Below, in pieces: positions 8,599 to 18,382 of a DNA stretch of 64,000 nt. The notes under the pieces are model-generated. The model searched no databases, was not told the DNA's origin, and was given only the letters and a program-made list of their open reading frames with translations. The stretch covers positions 2,436,501-2,500,500 of the forward strand of contig NZ_CP040871.1 of the NCBI RefSeq assembly GCF_006337105.1, given 5' to 3'. Position 1 is the stretch's first letter. Every line of letters starts with the position of its first letter. Made by a program: the position numbers and the translations under genes. The DNA is from Thermomonas aquatica (lineage in GTDB: Bacteria; Pseudomonadota; Gammaproteobacteria; Xanthomonadales; Xanthomonadaceae).

Positions 8599-11500
8599 AT
8601 GGCTTCTAATTTCAACAAAGGCCTGAAGCGCAGTGCCCTGACCGTTGCACTTGGTCTGTGCTTCGCAGGCGGCGTGCAGGCGCAGAGTTCGGTCGGCTCC
8701 ATCTTCGGTGACACCTCGGCCAGCGCCTCGGTCACCATCGAAAACCTGGATACGGGTGCATCGCGTTCGATTACCTCGGATGCGTCCGGCCACTTCACGT
8801 TTTCGCAATTGGCTCCGGGTCGCTATCGCGTGACCTCCGGCGGCGTTTCGCGGGAAGTGCAGGTCAAGGTCGGCACCGGCTCCCAGGTTGCCTTGACCGC
8901 AGCTGATGGCGATGCCACCAACTTGGGCACCGTGACCGTCAGGGGGTCCAACGCGATCAACCCGATCGACGTTTCGTCGGTCGAATCCACCACCGTTTTC
9001 ACGCAGCAGCAGATCCAGGCGCTGCCGGTGGGCCGGAATGTCAACGAAGTCGCCCTGCTTGCCCCGGGCACCGTGCGCGGCGATAGCGGCCTCGGCGCCG
9101 GCAACCTGGCTTCGTTCGGCGGCGCGTCCGTGGCCGAGAACGGCTACTACATCAACGGCTTCGACGTCACCAACCTGCGTAACCTGCTGTCGTATGCCGA
9201 CCTCCCGTTCGATGCGATCGGCGAGCAGCAGGTCAAGACGGGCGGTTACGGTGCGGAGTACGGCCGTTCGCTGGGCGGCGTGATCAGCTTGGTCACGAAG
9301 CGCGGTACCAATGAATGGAAGGGCGGCGCATCGCTCTACTGGAACCCGGATTCGCTGCGCTCCGAGGGCAAGGACGTGCTCGACCGCGATCCGGACAATG
9401 CCGGTAACTACACCCGCTTCGTGTCCGCCAACGAGACCGACCAGCTGAGCATGAACCTGTATGCCGGCGGCCCGATCATCAAGGATCGCCTGTTCGTGTT
9501 CGGCCTGCTCGAAGCCAAGCGTGATCAGTTCGACACCTATGGCCAGAACAGCAGCTTCAAGACGACCGATCGCACGCCGAGCGGCATGCTGAAGCTCGAC
9601 TGGAACATCACGGACAACCACACCCTGGAATTCACTGGCATCCGCAACAAGGTCAAGCAGAAGACGCTGACCTACACCAATGCCACCGATTACAGCACCA
9701 ACCACGACGGCACCGGGACTGAAAGCGAGTTCGAGTCCGGCGGCAGCGTCTACATCGGCAAGTACACCGGCTACCTCACCGACAACCTGACGGTGTCGGC
9801 GCAGTACGGCGAGGTGAAGAACCTGACCGGCAAGACCACGGGTGGCGACCTGGCGGCGCAGCAGTGCCCGGCGGTCTATGACACGCCCGGCCTGACCTAC
9901 GTCGGCTGCTGGGATGTCAACCACTTCACCGTGCAGGATCCGTTCGCGGACGACAATAACGACAAGCGCAAGTCCGGCCGCCTGGATGTCGAATGGCACA
10001 TCGGCAGCCACACCCTGCGCGCTGGCTACGACACCGAGAAGTACACGTCCTACAACGCTGGCCAGAGCTATTCCGGCGGCGTGTACTGGCGCTATTTCGC
10101 ACGTCCGGCGTCGGGCAGCGTGAATGGCGGCACCATCCCGGTGGGCACCGCCCAGTACGTGCGCAAGCGCATCTACCAGACCACCACCGGCAGCTTCAGC
10201 GTCGAGAACACCGCCGCCTACATCGAAGACAGCTGGCAGGTGAACGACAACTGGTTGGTGTACGCCGGCCTCCGCAACGAGACCTTCAAGAACACCAATG
10301 CCGACGGTGACACTTTCATCGAGGCCAAGAAGCTGATCGCCCCGCGCCTCGGCTTCTCCTGGGACGTGAAGGGCGATGGCACCGTGAAGGTCTTCGGCAA
10401 CGCCGGCCGCTACTACATCCCGGTTGCGTCGAACACCAACATCCGCGCCTCCTCGGCCGAAACCTTCTACACCGAGTACTACACCTTCGGTGGCAAGGAT
10501 CCGGTCACCGGTGCGCCGACCGGCACCTTGACCCAGCTGGGCCCGCGCGTCATCACCACGGCCGGCACCACGCCCGACTCGCGCACCATCGCCGACCAGA
10601 ACCTGAACCCGATGTACCAGGACGAATTCATCCTGGGCGCGCAAATGTCGCTGGGTGATGGCTGGACGGGTGGTCTGCGTGCGATCAGCCGCCAGGTCAA
10701 GGACGGCATGGACGACTACTGCAGTCCGTATGCCATCTACAACTATGCGCAGGACCACGGCTACACCAACTATGACGTGTACTCCGCCGCGCCGTGCTTG
10801 ATCCTGAACCCGGGTCGCGACGTGACCGTCGCCGTGGACCTGACCGGTACCGGCAACTTCGAAAATGTCACGATCCCGGCCAGCTACTGGAACCTGCCGG
10901 TGTACACCCGCAAGTACCACGCGCTTGAGTTCTTCTTCGAGAAGGCCAGCGAAAACTGGAGCATGCAGGGGTCCTACACGTTCTCGAAGAGCATCGGCAA
11001 CGTCGAAGGCTACGTGAACTCGACCCTGAACCAGGAAGATCCGGGCCTGACCCAGGAGTTCGACTACGCCTCGTTCCAGGACGGCACGTACGGCTACCTG
11101 CCGAACGATCGCCGCCACGTGCTCAAGCTGTTCGGCACCTACAAGTTGACCGATGAATGGCGTGTCGGCAGCAACCTGATCATCCAGTCGGGTCGTCCCC
11201 GCAACTGCCAAGGCTACGTGCCGAGCTCCGTGCCGGACTTCGGATCGATCGATGGCCTGGGCGGCGCTGGCTCCTACAGCAGTGCATCGAGCTTCTACTG
11301 CCTCAACGACGCTGGTACCAGCGTGCTGACTCCGCGTGGCACCCTGGGCCGGACCCCGTGGGCAACGACCCTCAATGCATCCATTGCCTACATGCCGCAG
11401 GTGTTCGACGGCAAGGTGACGCTGCAGGCCGACATCTTCAACCTGCTGAACAGCGACACGGTCACCGAGTACAACGAAGTGCGCGACTACTCGCGTGCGA

Positions 11501-11604
11501 CGACGAACCAGCCGACCGGCAACAAGTTGAATCCGAACTACGGCAACCCGACTTCGTTCCAGACCCCGCGTTCGGTGCGTTTCACCGTCCGTTACGAGTT
11601 CTAA
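8599..11604 (+). CDS. Oar-like TonB-dependent receptor 1
   Basis: 1001 aa outer-membrane receptor. Signal peptide 1-28 (KGLKRSALTVALGL... cleaved after GVQA). Residues ~29-105 are a carboxypeptidase-regulatory-like beta-sandwich (VTIENLDTGASRSIT...GHFTFSQLAPGRYRV). The plug follows (GGYGAEYGRSLGGVISLVTKRGTNEWKG), then a barrel ending in the OMP-type VRFTVRYEF. ATG at 8599 is chosen because it opens the signal peptide. Such receptors import ligands using TonB energy or assemble surface structures (Oar in myxobacteria); the ligand is unknown. It is followed by a strong terminator and then a convergent TPR-sulfotransferase. A close paralogue lies at 13610-16705. Confidence 0.93.
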   Translation: MASNFNKGLKRSALTVALGLCFAGGVQAQSSVGSIFGDTSASASVTIENLDTGASRSITSDASGHFTFSQLAPGRYRVTSGGVSREVQVKVGTGSQVALTAADGDATNLGTVTVRGSNAINPIDVSSVESTTVFTQQQIQALPVGRNVNEVALLAPGTVRGDSGLGAGNLASFGGASVAENGYYINGFDVTNLRNLLSYADLPFDAIGEQQVKTGGYGAEYGRSLGGVISLVTKRGTNEWKGGASLYWNPDSLRSEGKDVLDRDPDNAGNYTRFVSANETDQLSMNLYAGGPIIKDRLFVFGLLEAKRDQFDTYGQNSSFKTTDRTPSGMLKLDWNITDNHTLEFTGIRNKVKQKTLTYTNATDYSTNHDGTGTESEFESGGSVYIGKYTGYLTDNLTVSAQYGEVKNLTGKTTGGDLAAQQCPAVYDTPGLTYVGCWDVNHFTVQDPFADDNNDKRKSGRLDVEWHIGSHTLRAGYDTEKYTSYNAGQSYSGGVYWRYFARPASGSVNGGTIPVGTAQYVRKRIYQTTTGSFSVENTAAYIEDSWQVNDNWLVYAGLRNETFKNTNADGDTFIEAKKLIAPRLGFSWDVKGDGTVKVFGNAGRYYIPVASNTNIRASSAETFYTEYYTFGGKDPVTGAPTGTLTQLGPRVITTAGTTPDSRTIADQNLNPMYQDEFILGAQMSLGDGWTGGLRAISRQVKDGMDDYCSPYAIYNYAQDHGYTNYDVYSAAPCLILNPGRDVTVAVDLTGTGNFENVTIPASYWNLPVYTRKYHALEFFFEKASENWSMQGSYTFSKSIGNVEGYVNSTLNQEDPGLTQEFDYASFQDGTYGYLPNDRRHVLKLFGTYKLTDEWRVGSNLIIQSGRPRNCQGYVPSSVPDFGSIDGLGGAGSYSSASSFYCLNDAGTSVLTPRGTLGRTPWATTLNASIAYMPQVFDGKVTLQADIFNLLNSDTVTEYNEVRDYSRATTNQPTGNKLNPNYGNPTSFQTPRSVRFTVRYEF

Positions 11605-11630
11605 GCCAAGGATCGGTTGCAAGCCCATGA

Positions 11631-11661
11631 AACGGCCACCTTCGGGTGGCCGTTTTTTTTT
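11631..11661 (+). terminator. Rho-independent terminator after receptor 1
   Basis: Stem AACGGCCACC / GGTGGCCGTT with a TTCG tetraloop, followed by a T-run to 11661. It lies 27 bases after the receptor stop and separates it from the convergent sulfotransferase gene. Confidence 0.93.
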
Positions 11662-11702
11662 GCGGATCGCGCGTCCAGCGCGATCCGGGCCATGGGCCGG
11701 GT

Positions 11703-13322
11703 CTACGAGCCGCCCAGCGCCTGCTGCAGTTCTCCCAGCTCGGCCGCATAGCGTCGCCAACTTCCGATGTTGCGGTCGTGAATGGGCGCGCGTACCTGGA
11801 CGCTGCTTGCGCTGGCGACGGGCGTCCGGTTCCCGCTGATGTCCTCGAGTCCCGACTCCATCGGGAGGCCGATGAAGTCGAGCATCCTCCGGGCTTGCCC
11901 CTCCCGGTCCCGCACCAGCTCTTCGTAGCGCACCTCGAGGATGCGTTCACCGGCCACCCCATGCAGGCGCCGCATCAGTCGATCGTAATTCCGGTAGTGG
12001 TTGGCGACATCCCGTTGGGTATTGCTGTAACCGTAGGCATGCGCGGCGAACGGCTCCTTCAGGTTGGAGAAGCACGCGTCGACCGGATCGCGCCTGACAT
12101 GGATGAGCCTTGCCTCCGGCAGGCAACGCAGGATCAAGCCCGCCAGCAGGAAGTTGCTCTGATGCTTGTCGACCATGAAGCGCGCGCCGCGCGCGCGCCA
12201 AGCGACGGAATCGAGGTATTCCTCGCCGAGGGTATCCAGGTCGGCGGTTGCGAGCCGGTCGACGATCTCGGCATCGATGAACTCCTGAGACCAGCGGCCG
12301 GTACGTCGCTTCGTCAGCAGCTGCAGCTCATTGAGCTCGCCGCATGCGGCGACCTGGCTATGGTTGGTGATGATGCGCTCGACCAAGGTGGTCCCGGTAC
12401 GCGGCAGTCCGACGACGAACACCGGCGTGGTCGTGCGTTCGGCGCGCAGGGGCCGCGGCCGCACGAAGTCCTCCGTGTATGTTTCCGAGAGCCGATCGAA
12501 CAACCCGTCCTCGGCGACGCGATCATGCGGTTGCACTGCATGCTTGATCTCGAGGCCTCGCGACAGCGCCGGCCAGGCCGCGCGGCGATCGTCCATCGCA
12601 TCCAGCTCCCGGAACAGGGCGTGCCAGAGCATCGAGAGGGCCGATTGCATCTGCGGTGTGCTCGCATCGTGGCGATCGCGCAGCGCGGCGATCGAGAGGC
12701 GGATCCTGTCGATGCGATGCGGTGCGCCGTCCATGCCGCCGAGCTGGGACATCGCCCAGTGCGCATGCGCGAAATGCGGTTGCAAGCGCAGCGTTTCCTC
12801 GGCGGCTTCGATCGCGCCTTCGAAATCACCCAGGTAGCGGAAGGTGGAAGACAGCAGGAAACTCAACATCGGATGCCGTAGCCCGGTCGCCTGCGCAAGC
12901 CTCAGGGTATCCAGCGCTTCCTGATGCCGTTCGAGCATCGACAACTGCTCCCCGATCGCGATCAAGACGCCGTCCGCCGGGGCTTCGGCACGCATGCGGT
13001 CCAGCAGGTGCGAAGCGCCTTCGAATTCACCCATGGTGATCATCAACCGGCTGATGGCCACGCGTTGGTGGACGGGAGACGCGCTGGCGATGGATGCCGC
13101 CTGCTTCGCGTGCTGCAATGCAGCAGCGATGTCGCGCCCGCCCAGGGCGATGTTCGCCAACAGCCAACGTGCCCGCAGTGCCGACGCGGGGTCGCCGAGC
13201 AGGTGCTCGCAGATTTGCCGGGCACGGGCATGGTCGCCGGCCTCATGGGCGAGCGAGGCTTGCTGCCAGAGGCTTGCGAAATCAGTATTCAAGACAGAGG
13301 GCGCCGATAGTACGCGGTGCAA
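11703..13322 (-). CDS. TPR-sulfotransferase 1
   Basis: About 539 aa. Residues ~15-280 are alpha-helical tetratricopeptide-like repeats (LGDFEGAIEAAEETLRLQPHF at ~164). A sulfotransferase domain follows: VFVVGLPRTGTTLVER (5'-phosphosulfate loop, ~301-316) and LIHVRRDPVDACFSNL (3'-phosphate-binding, ~406-421), the PAPS-binding signatures. Family members move sulfate from PAPS to hydroxyls or tyrosines; the acceptor is unknown. The start is uncertain: the frame offers TTG at 13322 or 13292, neither with a clear ribosome site. It runs opposite to the flanking receptors, between them. Two more paralogues follow receptor 2. Confidence 0.85.
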   Translation of the reverse strand: MHRVLSAPSVLNTDFASLWQQASLAHEAGDHARARQICEHLLGDPASALRARWLLANIALGGRDIAAALQHAKQAASIASASPVHQRVAISRLMITMGEFEGASHLLDRMRAEAPADGVLIAIGEQLSMLERHQEALDTLRLAQATGLRHPMLSFLLSSTFRYLGDFEGAIEAAEETLRLQPHFAHAHWAMSQLGGMDGAPHRIDRIRLSIAALRDRHDASTPQMQSALSMLWHALFRELDAMDDRRAAWPALSRGLEIKHAVQPHDRVAEDGLFDRLSETYTEDFVRPRPLRAERTTTPVFVVGLPRTGTTLVERIITNHSQVAACGELNELQLLTKRRTGRWSQEFIDAEIVDRLATADLDTLGEEYLDSVAWRARGARFMVDKHQSNFLLAGLILRCLPEARLIHVRRDPVDACFSNLKEPFAAHAYGYSNTQRDVANHYRNYDRLMRRLHGVAGERILEVRYEELVRDREGQARRMLDFIGLPMESGLEDISGNRTPVASASSVQVRAPIHDRNIGSWRRYAAELGELQQALGGS

Positions 13323-13503
13323 AGAAAGATCCGGGTAAAAACGGGGAGCAAGCCATCTCGGATCCTGCGGGACGTGCCGGATGATTGTGATGTTTGGCGG
13401 CGGGATTTGCGAACGATGCCGGGCTCCCGGTCAGCGCCCGCCAGCACGCGGGGCGTGCTCCAGTGCGGCGATGCCGGATCGCGAAAATGCAGCGGCAGGG
13501 TAC

Positions 13504-13533
13504 TTGTTAAGGATTCGTTGCATGTTCTATAGT
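13504..13533 (+). promoter_or_regulatory. Sigma-70 type promoter of receptor 2
   Basis: -35 TTGTTA at 13504-13509 and -10 TATAGT at 13528-13533 with an 18-base spacer, both followed by TCGGG as in receptor 1. It shares CTTGTTAAGGATT with 8493-8505. It lies in the 287-base gap between divergent TPR-sulfotransferase 1 and receptor 2, so regulators bound here could affect both. Confidence 0.68.
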
Positions 13534-13578
13534 CGGGAAGTCAGGCCGGTCCAGGCCGGGCGTACATGTACATCACTG

Positions 13579-13609
13579 GTCACAACTGTCCCTATGGGGG
13601 TTACACAAC
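13579..13609 (+). promoter_or_regulatory. Conserved 5' leader element of receptor 2
   Basis: ACAACTGTCCC-TAT-GGGGGTTA-CACAAC directly before ATG, matching the receptor 1 leader in order and spacing. GGGGG at 13596-13600 is 9 bases from ATG and is the probable Shine-Dalgarno. Confidence 0.45.
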
Positions 13610-16600
13610 ATGGCTTCTAATTACCTTGCCAAAGGCCTGAAGCGAAGCGCGCTGACCGTTGCGCTCGGTCTGTGCTTCGTCGGTGGCGTGCAAGCGCAGA
13701 CCAATACCGCTGGTGCGGTGAATGGTCGGGCTTCTGCTGGCGACACCATCACCATCACCAATTCCGCGACCGGTTATTCGCGCACCGTCACTGTCGGTGG
13801 CGACGGCGGCTACCGCTTCTCGCAGGTGCCGATCGGCCAGTACACCGTGACCCGTAACGGCGCCAACGCCCGCACGGCGACCGTCAATGTCGGCACTGCG
13901 GCCAACGTCGACTTCGTGAACGCAGGCGGCGACGCGACCACCCTCGACACCGTGACCGTCGTCGGTTCCGGCGCGATCAACCCGATCGACGTGTCCTCCG
14001 TCGAATCGACCACCATCATGACCGCCGAGCAGATCGCCAAGATCCCGGTGGCGCGCGATGCGACCAGCGTTGCCCTGCTGGCACCGGGTACCGTGCGTGG
14101 CGACGCCGCGTTCGGCAACCTGGCTTCGTTCGGCGGCGCCTCGGTGGCCGAGAACCAGTACTACATCAACGGCTTCAACATCACCAACTCGTTCCGCGGC
14201 CTGAACTTCGCCCAAGTGCCGTTCGAAGCGGTGCAGGAGCAGCAGATCAAGACCGGTGGTTATGGCGCCGAGTTCGGCCGTTCGCTGGGCGGCGTGATCA
14301 ACCAGATCACCAAGCGCGGTACCAACGAGTTCCATGCCGGCGGCAACATCTTCTATGCGCCGAAGTCGTTGCGCGAAGACGTCAAGAACACCTATTACTC
14401 CAACCCCCTGGCCTGCGGTGCGGCTCCGTTCACCGACTGCAACATCGGTGAACTGCGCCAGGACAACACCCAGGATACCGCCGACAACTTGGTCGGCAGC
14501 GTCTGGGCCAGCGGCGCGCTGATCAAGGATCGCCTGTTCGCCTACGGCCTGATCCAGTACGGCAAGCAGGAGCAGGACACCTGGGGTAGCGTGGTGGCCA
14601 ACACCAACGTGAACACGTCGATCAAGACCCCGACGTGGCTGTTGAAGATGGACTGGGAAATCACCGACAACCATCGCCTCGAGTTCACTGCGTTCTCGGA
14701 CAAGCAGAAGACCGAGACCCAGGTGTACCGCAATACGACTTACCCGAGGGCGCAGCGGGATGTCGGCAAGCTTGATCGCCTCGGCTTGATCGGCACCAAC
14801 TTCCAGGAACAGGGCGGCAACAACTACGTCCTGAAGTACACCGGCTTCATCACCGACAACTTCACCCTGTCCGCCCTGTATGGCCGTAGCGATTTCTCGC
14901 GCGCGCAGCACCTGCTGACCGCGGGTGGCGTCGACGTGCGCTACGGTGGCGATCTGAACCACCCGGCCACCGGCTGCCCGGTGATCACCGACCTGCGTTC
15001 CGCCGCCCGCATCCAGGCGACCGGCCTCTACACCAGCCAGTGCAACATCTCCGGTGGCGCGATCGCGCGCGAAGACTCCGGCGACAAGCGCGACCAGTTC
15101 CGCATCGACGCGGAATGGCAGCTGGGCGACCACTTGCTGCGCTTCGGCATCGACACCGACAACTTCGAGTCGGTGGACGGCACCTCCACCGAAGGCGGCC
15201 GCGTGTGGCGTTACACCACGCTGGCCAACGGTACCGACGTGGTCCGCGAGCAGATCGTGAACCAGGGCTCGACCAACGAGGTCAAACAGCGCGCGCTGTA
15301 CATCCAGGACAGCTGGAACATCACCGACAACTTCATCGCCTACGTCGGCGGCCGTTGGGACACCTTCGATAACCGCGACGGTTTCGGCAACAGCTTCGTG
15401 AAGATCAACAACCAGTTCGGCCCGCGCCTGGGCTTCAGCTGGGACGTGTACGGCGACTCCAGCTTCAAGGTCTTCGGCAACGCCGGCCGTTACGCGCTGC
15501 CGCTGACCGCCGACGTCGCCACCCGCGCCGCGTCCGCGTCGCTGTTCACGCGCCAGCAGTTCACCTTCACCGGCGTGGATCCGGTCACCGGCGCTCCGCT
15601 GGGCCTGACCCCGCGCGTCGGCTCGACCGGCGTGTTGCAATACATCAATGGTGAATTCGGCGATGCCAAGAACCCGGCCACCGTCGCGGCGACCAACCTG
15701 AAGCCGATGTACCAGGACGAATTCATCCTGGGCTTCCAGAAGGCGCTCAACGAGAACTTCACATTGGGCGTGCGTGGCATCCATCGCGACCTTAAGGCTG
15801 CGATCGACGACAACTGCGATTACACGCCGATCATGGCGGCTGGTGGTTTCCACTACGATGCCGACGAGGGCTGGATCAACGGTGCTGGCCAGCACGCGGT
15901 CATCCCAGGCTCCGGCTTCCCGTACTGCCGCATCTTCAACCCGGGTGAAGACGCCGTCTACCTGACCGATTTCCTCGACAACGGCACGCTGACCGAAGTG
16001 ACGGTGCCGGGTGCGACGCTGTCGCCGCCGGCCAAGCGCAAGTACACCGCGCTCGAATTCTTCTTCGAAGGCAGCTGGGACAAGTTCTTCCTGCAGGGCT
16101 CGTACACCTTCGCCAAGAGCATCGGCAACACCGAAGGTGGCGTGAAGTCGGATATCGGCCAGCAGAACACCAACACGACCCAGGACTTCGATTACCTCGA
16201 GCTGACGGTCGATACCTACGGTTACCTGCCGAATGATCGTCGCCACACCCTCAAGCTGTTCGGCAACTGGGAAATGACCGATGAGTGGTCGTTGGGCGCC
16301 AACGTGCTGGTCCAGTCCGGCCGTCCGCTCAACTGCTTCGGCGTGCTCGATCGCAATCCGGGCCCAGGTCTGAACCTGCATCCGTACGGTTCGTCGTTCC
16401 TGCGTTGCGGCACCACGCCTGCCGGTGCCACCAACGACGCGACCGTCGTGGCTCGTCCGCGCGGCACCGCCGGTCGCCTGCCGTGGACCAGCAACCTCGA
16501 CCTGAACGTGGCCTACAAGCCGATGTGGGCCGAGGGCCTGCAGTTCAAGATCGACATTTTCAATGTGTTCAACCGCCAGAAGGTGGTTTCGGTCAACGAA

Positions 16601-16705
16601 GTCGCCGAGGACGCGGTCAGCGGCTTGCCGCTGGATACGTATCTGCTCCCGACCGCGTTCCAGGCCCCGCGTCAGGTTCGCTTCATGGTTCAGTACGACT
16701 TCTGA
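13610..16705 (+). CDS. Oar-like TonB-dependent receptor 2
   Basis: 1031 aa, paralogue of receptor 1. Signal peptide 1-~29 carries the same KGLKRSALTVALGLCF core. A carboxypeptidase-regulatory-like domain (ITITNSATGYSRTVTVGGDGGYRFSQ...) is followed by a plug with NPIDVSSVESTT and GGYGAEFGRSLGGVINQITKRGTNEF, and a barrel ending VRFMVQYDF. Extracellular-loop regions differ most from receptor 1, as expected for different ligands. ATG at 13610 opens the signal peptide. It is followed by a strong terminator and then two same-strand TPR-sulfotransferase genes. Ligand unknown. Confidence 0.93.
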   Translation: MASNYLAKGLKRSALTVALGLCFVGGVQAQTNTAGAVNGRASAGDTITITNSATGYSRTVTVGGDGGYRFSQVPIGQYTVTRNGANARTATVNVGTAANVDFVNAGGDATTLDTVTVVGSGAINPIDVSSVESTTIMTAEQIAKIPVARDATSVALLAPGTVRGDAAFGNLASFGGASVAENQYYINGFNITNSFRGLNFAQVPFEAVQEQQIKTGGYGAEFGRSLGGVINQITKRGTNEFHAGGNIFYAPKSLREDVKNTYYSNPLACGAAPFTDCNIGELRQDNTQDTADNLVGSVWASGALIKDRLFAYGLIQYGKQEQDTWGSVVANTNVNTSIKTPTWLLKMDWEITDNHRLEFTAFSDKQKTETQVYRNTTYPRAQRDVGKLDRLGLIGTNFQEQGGNNYVLKYTGFITDNFTLSALYGRSDFSRAQHLLTAGGVDVRYGGDLNHPATGCPVITDLRSAARIQATGLYTSQCNISGGAIAREDSGDKRDQFRIDAEWQLGDHLLRFGIDTDNFESVDGTSTEGGRVWRYTTLANGTDVVREQIVNQGSTNEVKQRALYIQDSWNITDNFIAYVGGRWDTFDNRDGFGNSFVKINNQFGPRLGFSWDVYGDSSFKVFGNAGRYALPLTADVATRAASASLFTRQQFTFTGVDPVTGAPLGLTPRVGSTGVLQYINGEFGDAKNPATVAATNLKPMYQDEFILGFQKALNENFTLGVRGIHRDLKAAIDDNCDYTPIMAAGGFHYDADEGWINGAGQHAVIPGSGFPYCRIFNPGEDAVYLTDFLDNGTLTEVTVPGATLSPPAKRKYTALEFFFEGSWDKFFLQGSYTFAKSIGNTEGGVKSDIGQQNTNTTQDFDYLELTVDTYGYLPNDRRHTLKLFGNWEMTDEWSLGANVLVQSGRPLNCFGVLDRNPGPGLNLHPYGSSFLRCGTTPAGATNDATVVARPRGTAGRLPWTSNLDLNVAYKPMWAEGLQFKIDIFNVFNRQKVVSVNEVAEDAVSGLPLDTYLLPTAFQAPRQVRFMVQYDF

Positions 16706-16728
16706 TTTAATCGGAAGCTAGCTTGAAG

Positions 16729-16760
16729 CGACGGCCGCCTTCGGGCGGCCGTCGTGTTTT
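16729..16760 (+). terminator. Rho-independent terminator after receptor 2
   Basis: Perfect 11-bp stem CGACGGCCGCC / GGCGGCCGTCG with a TTCG loop, then GTGTTTT. It lies 23 bases after the receptor stop. Same TTCG-loop design as the receptor 1 terminator. Some readthrough into the sulfotransferase genes is possible because the T-run is short. Confidence 0.85.
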
Positions 16761-16785
16761 CACCCGACCGAAACCGAGGGGAGCG

Positions 16786-18381
16786 ATGTCCGCATTACAA
16801 GACGAAGTCAGCCGCCTGTGGGTGCTGGCGCGTGCGATCGAGCAGGAGCGGGACCCGCAACGCATCCGTCGCGTCTACGAGCGGATCGTCGAGATCGATC
16901 CGCTGCAGCCAGCGGCCTGGTTGAAGCTTTCGCAGTTGTCACTGCACGATGGCTCGTATCGCGACGCGCGCAACGCAGCGCTCCGCGCTGCGGAAGCGAT
17001 ATCGCTGTCGCGGCGCTGGCGCGCCTTGCCCCATGTCACCATGCAATTGCTGCATTTCGACGAGCGGGCACTCGTCTCCAGCTTGGTCGCATCCGCGGAC
17101 TGGGAAGATGATGCGGTGCTGGCCCAGGCGGCGGTGCTGGCGCAACGTCTTTGGCTTGCGGATGATGCCGCGACGGCATTGGCTCTGCTCGACAGGGCGA
17201 TGCCTTCCCAGCCCGCGAACTTCCGGCTGCACAGCGCGCGCGGAGAGGTATTGAATCACCTGGGCCGGTTCGAGGAAGCCGAAACCGAATACCTGCGTTG
17301 CCTGGAACTCGAACCTGCGTATCCATACGCCTATCTGTCCCTGGTGCAGAACCGGCGCTCGAAGGTGCCGGGCGCACGCGTTGGGCGAATCCGCGCTGCG
17401 CGTGCCGCGGCATCCACCGAGAAGGACGGCATTACGCTCGATTACGCCATGTTCCATGAGCAGGATGCAGCTGGCGACATCGATGCCGCATGGCTCGCGC
17501 TCGAGTCCGGCGCGCGCATGCAGCGCGCTATCGTGGCTTTCGATGGCGCAGCGGAACAGCGCAACCTCGAGGCCCTCATCGAGTCGTTCGCGGACGCGCC
17601 GCCATTGCCAGGGGATCGGGCGCCGGTCGGGTCGAGACGCTGCCATGTCTTCATCGTCGGATTGCCGCGATCGGGCACGACCTTGCTCGACCGCATGTTC
17701 GGCAACCATCCGCTGGTCGGTTCCGCCGGTGAATTGAATTCGTTCTCGCGCAGCCTGAGCTGGGAGATCGACGCCTATTACGAGCCGCCGCCGAGCGAGG
17801 GCATTGCGCGGCGCGCACGCGATTGCGATTGGAAGGCAGTCGGGACGGGCTATGTCGAGGCCACCTCGGCACGGCATCCGGACAAACCGTACTTGCTCGA
17901 CAAGAATCCCCAGAATATCTACAACGCTGGCTACATCGCCAAGGCGATACCCCAGGCGCGGATACTGTGCCTGTCGCGCAACCCGATGGACGCGTGTTTC
18001 TCCAACATGAAAGAACTGTTTGCCCCGGCTTCCTACGGATACAGCTATGACCAGCGCGAACTCGCCGAGCACTTCGCGAGGTTCCGGATGCTGGTGGCAT
18101 GCTGGCGACGGCAACTGCCCGGGCAATTCCACGTCGTCGATTACGAAGCTCTGGTCGACGATCCCGAGCGCGAACTCGAACGGGCCATGCATTTTTGCGG
18201 GCTGGATTTCGACCCCGCATATGTCGACATCACCCGCAACAAATCGCCGGTCTCCACCGCAAGCAGCGCCCAGGTCCGCGAGCCATTGAACCGGCGCGGG
18301 CTGGGCGCATGGCGTCGCTATCGGCAGTACCTGCAGCCGCTCGCCGCCAGGCTGACGGAACTCGGCATCGAGGTCGACTGA
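16786..18381 (+). CDS. TPR-sulfotransferase 2
   Basis: 531 aa. TPR-like helices span ~1-270 (LNHLGRFEEAETEYLRCLELEP at ~156). The sulfotransferase domain has VFIVGLPRSGTTLLDR (~288-303) for the PAPS 5'-phosphosulfate and ILCLSRNPMDACFSNM for the 3'-phosphate. ATG at 16786 is preceded by GAGGGGAGCG. It starts 26 bases after the receptor 2 terminator and its stop is one base from the next start, so it is coupled to TPR-sulfotransferase 3. Acceptor unknown. Codon use looks less biased than in neighbouring housekeeping genes, suggesting low expression or transfer; this was not computed. Confidence 0.88.
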   Translation: MSALQDEVSRLWVLARAIEQERDPQRIRRVYERIVEIDPLQPAAWLKLSQLSLHDGSYRDARNAALRAAEAISLSRRWRALPHVTMQLLHFDERALVSSLVASADWEDDAVLAQAAVLAQRLWLADDAATALALLDRAMPSQPANFRLHSARGEVLNHLGRFEEAETEYLRCLELEPAYPYAYLSLVQNRRSKVPGARVGRIRAARAAASTEKDGITLDYAMFHEQDAAGDIDAAWLALESGARMQRAIVAFDGAAEQRNLEALIESFADAPPLPGDRAPVGSRRCHVFIVGLPRSGTTLLDRMFGNHPLVGSAGELNSFSRSLSWEIDAYYEPPPSEGIARRARDCDWKAVGTGYVEATSARHPDKPYLLDKNPQNIYNAGYIAKAIPQARILCLSRNPMDACFSNMKELFAPASYGYSYDQRELAEHFARFRMLVACWRRQLPGQFHVVDYEALVDDPERELERAMHFCGLDFDPAYVDITRNKSPVSTASSAQVREPLNRRGLGAWRRYRQYLQPLAARLTELGIEVD

Positions 18382-18382
18382 G

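Noticed and set aside
8569..11760. Long antisense frame opposite receptor 1, with a similar one at 13601-16381 opposite receptor 2
   Set aside because: Mirror images of receptor coding sequence with no recognisable domains. Their similarity to each other only reflects that the receptors are paralogues.
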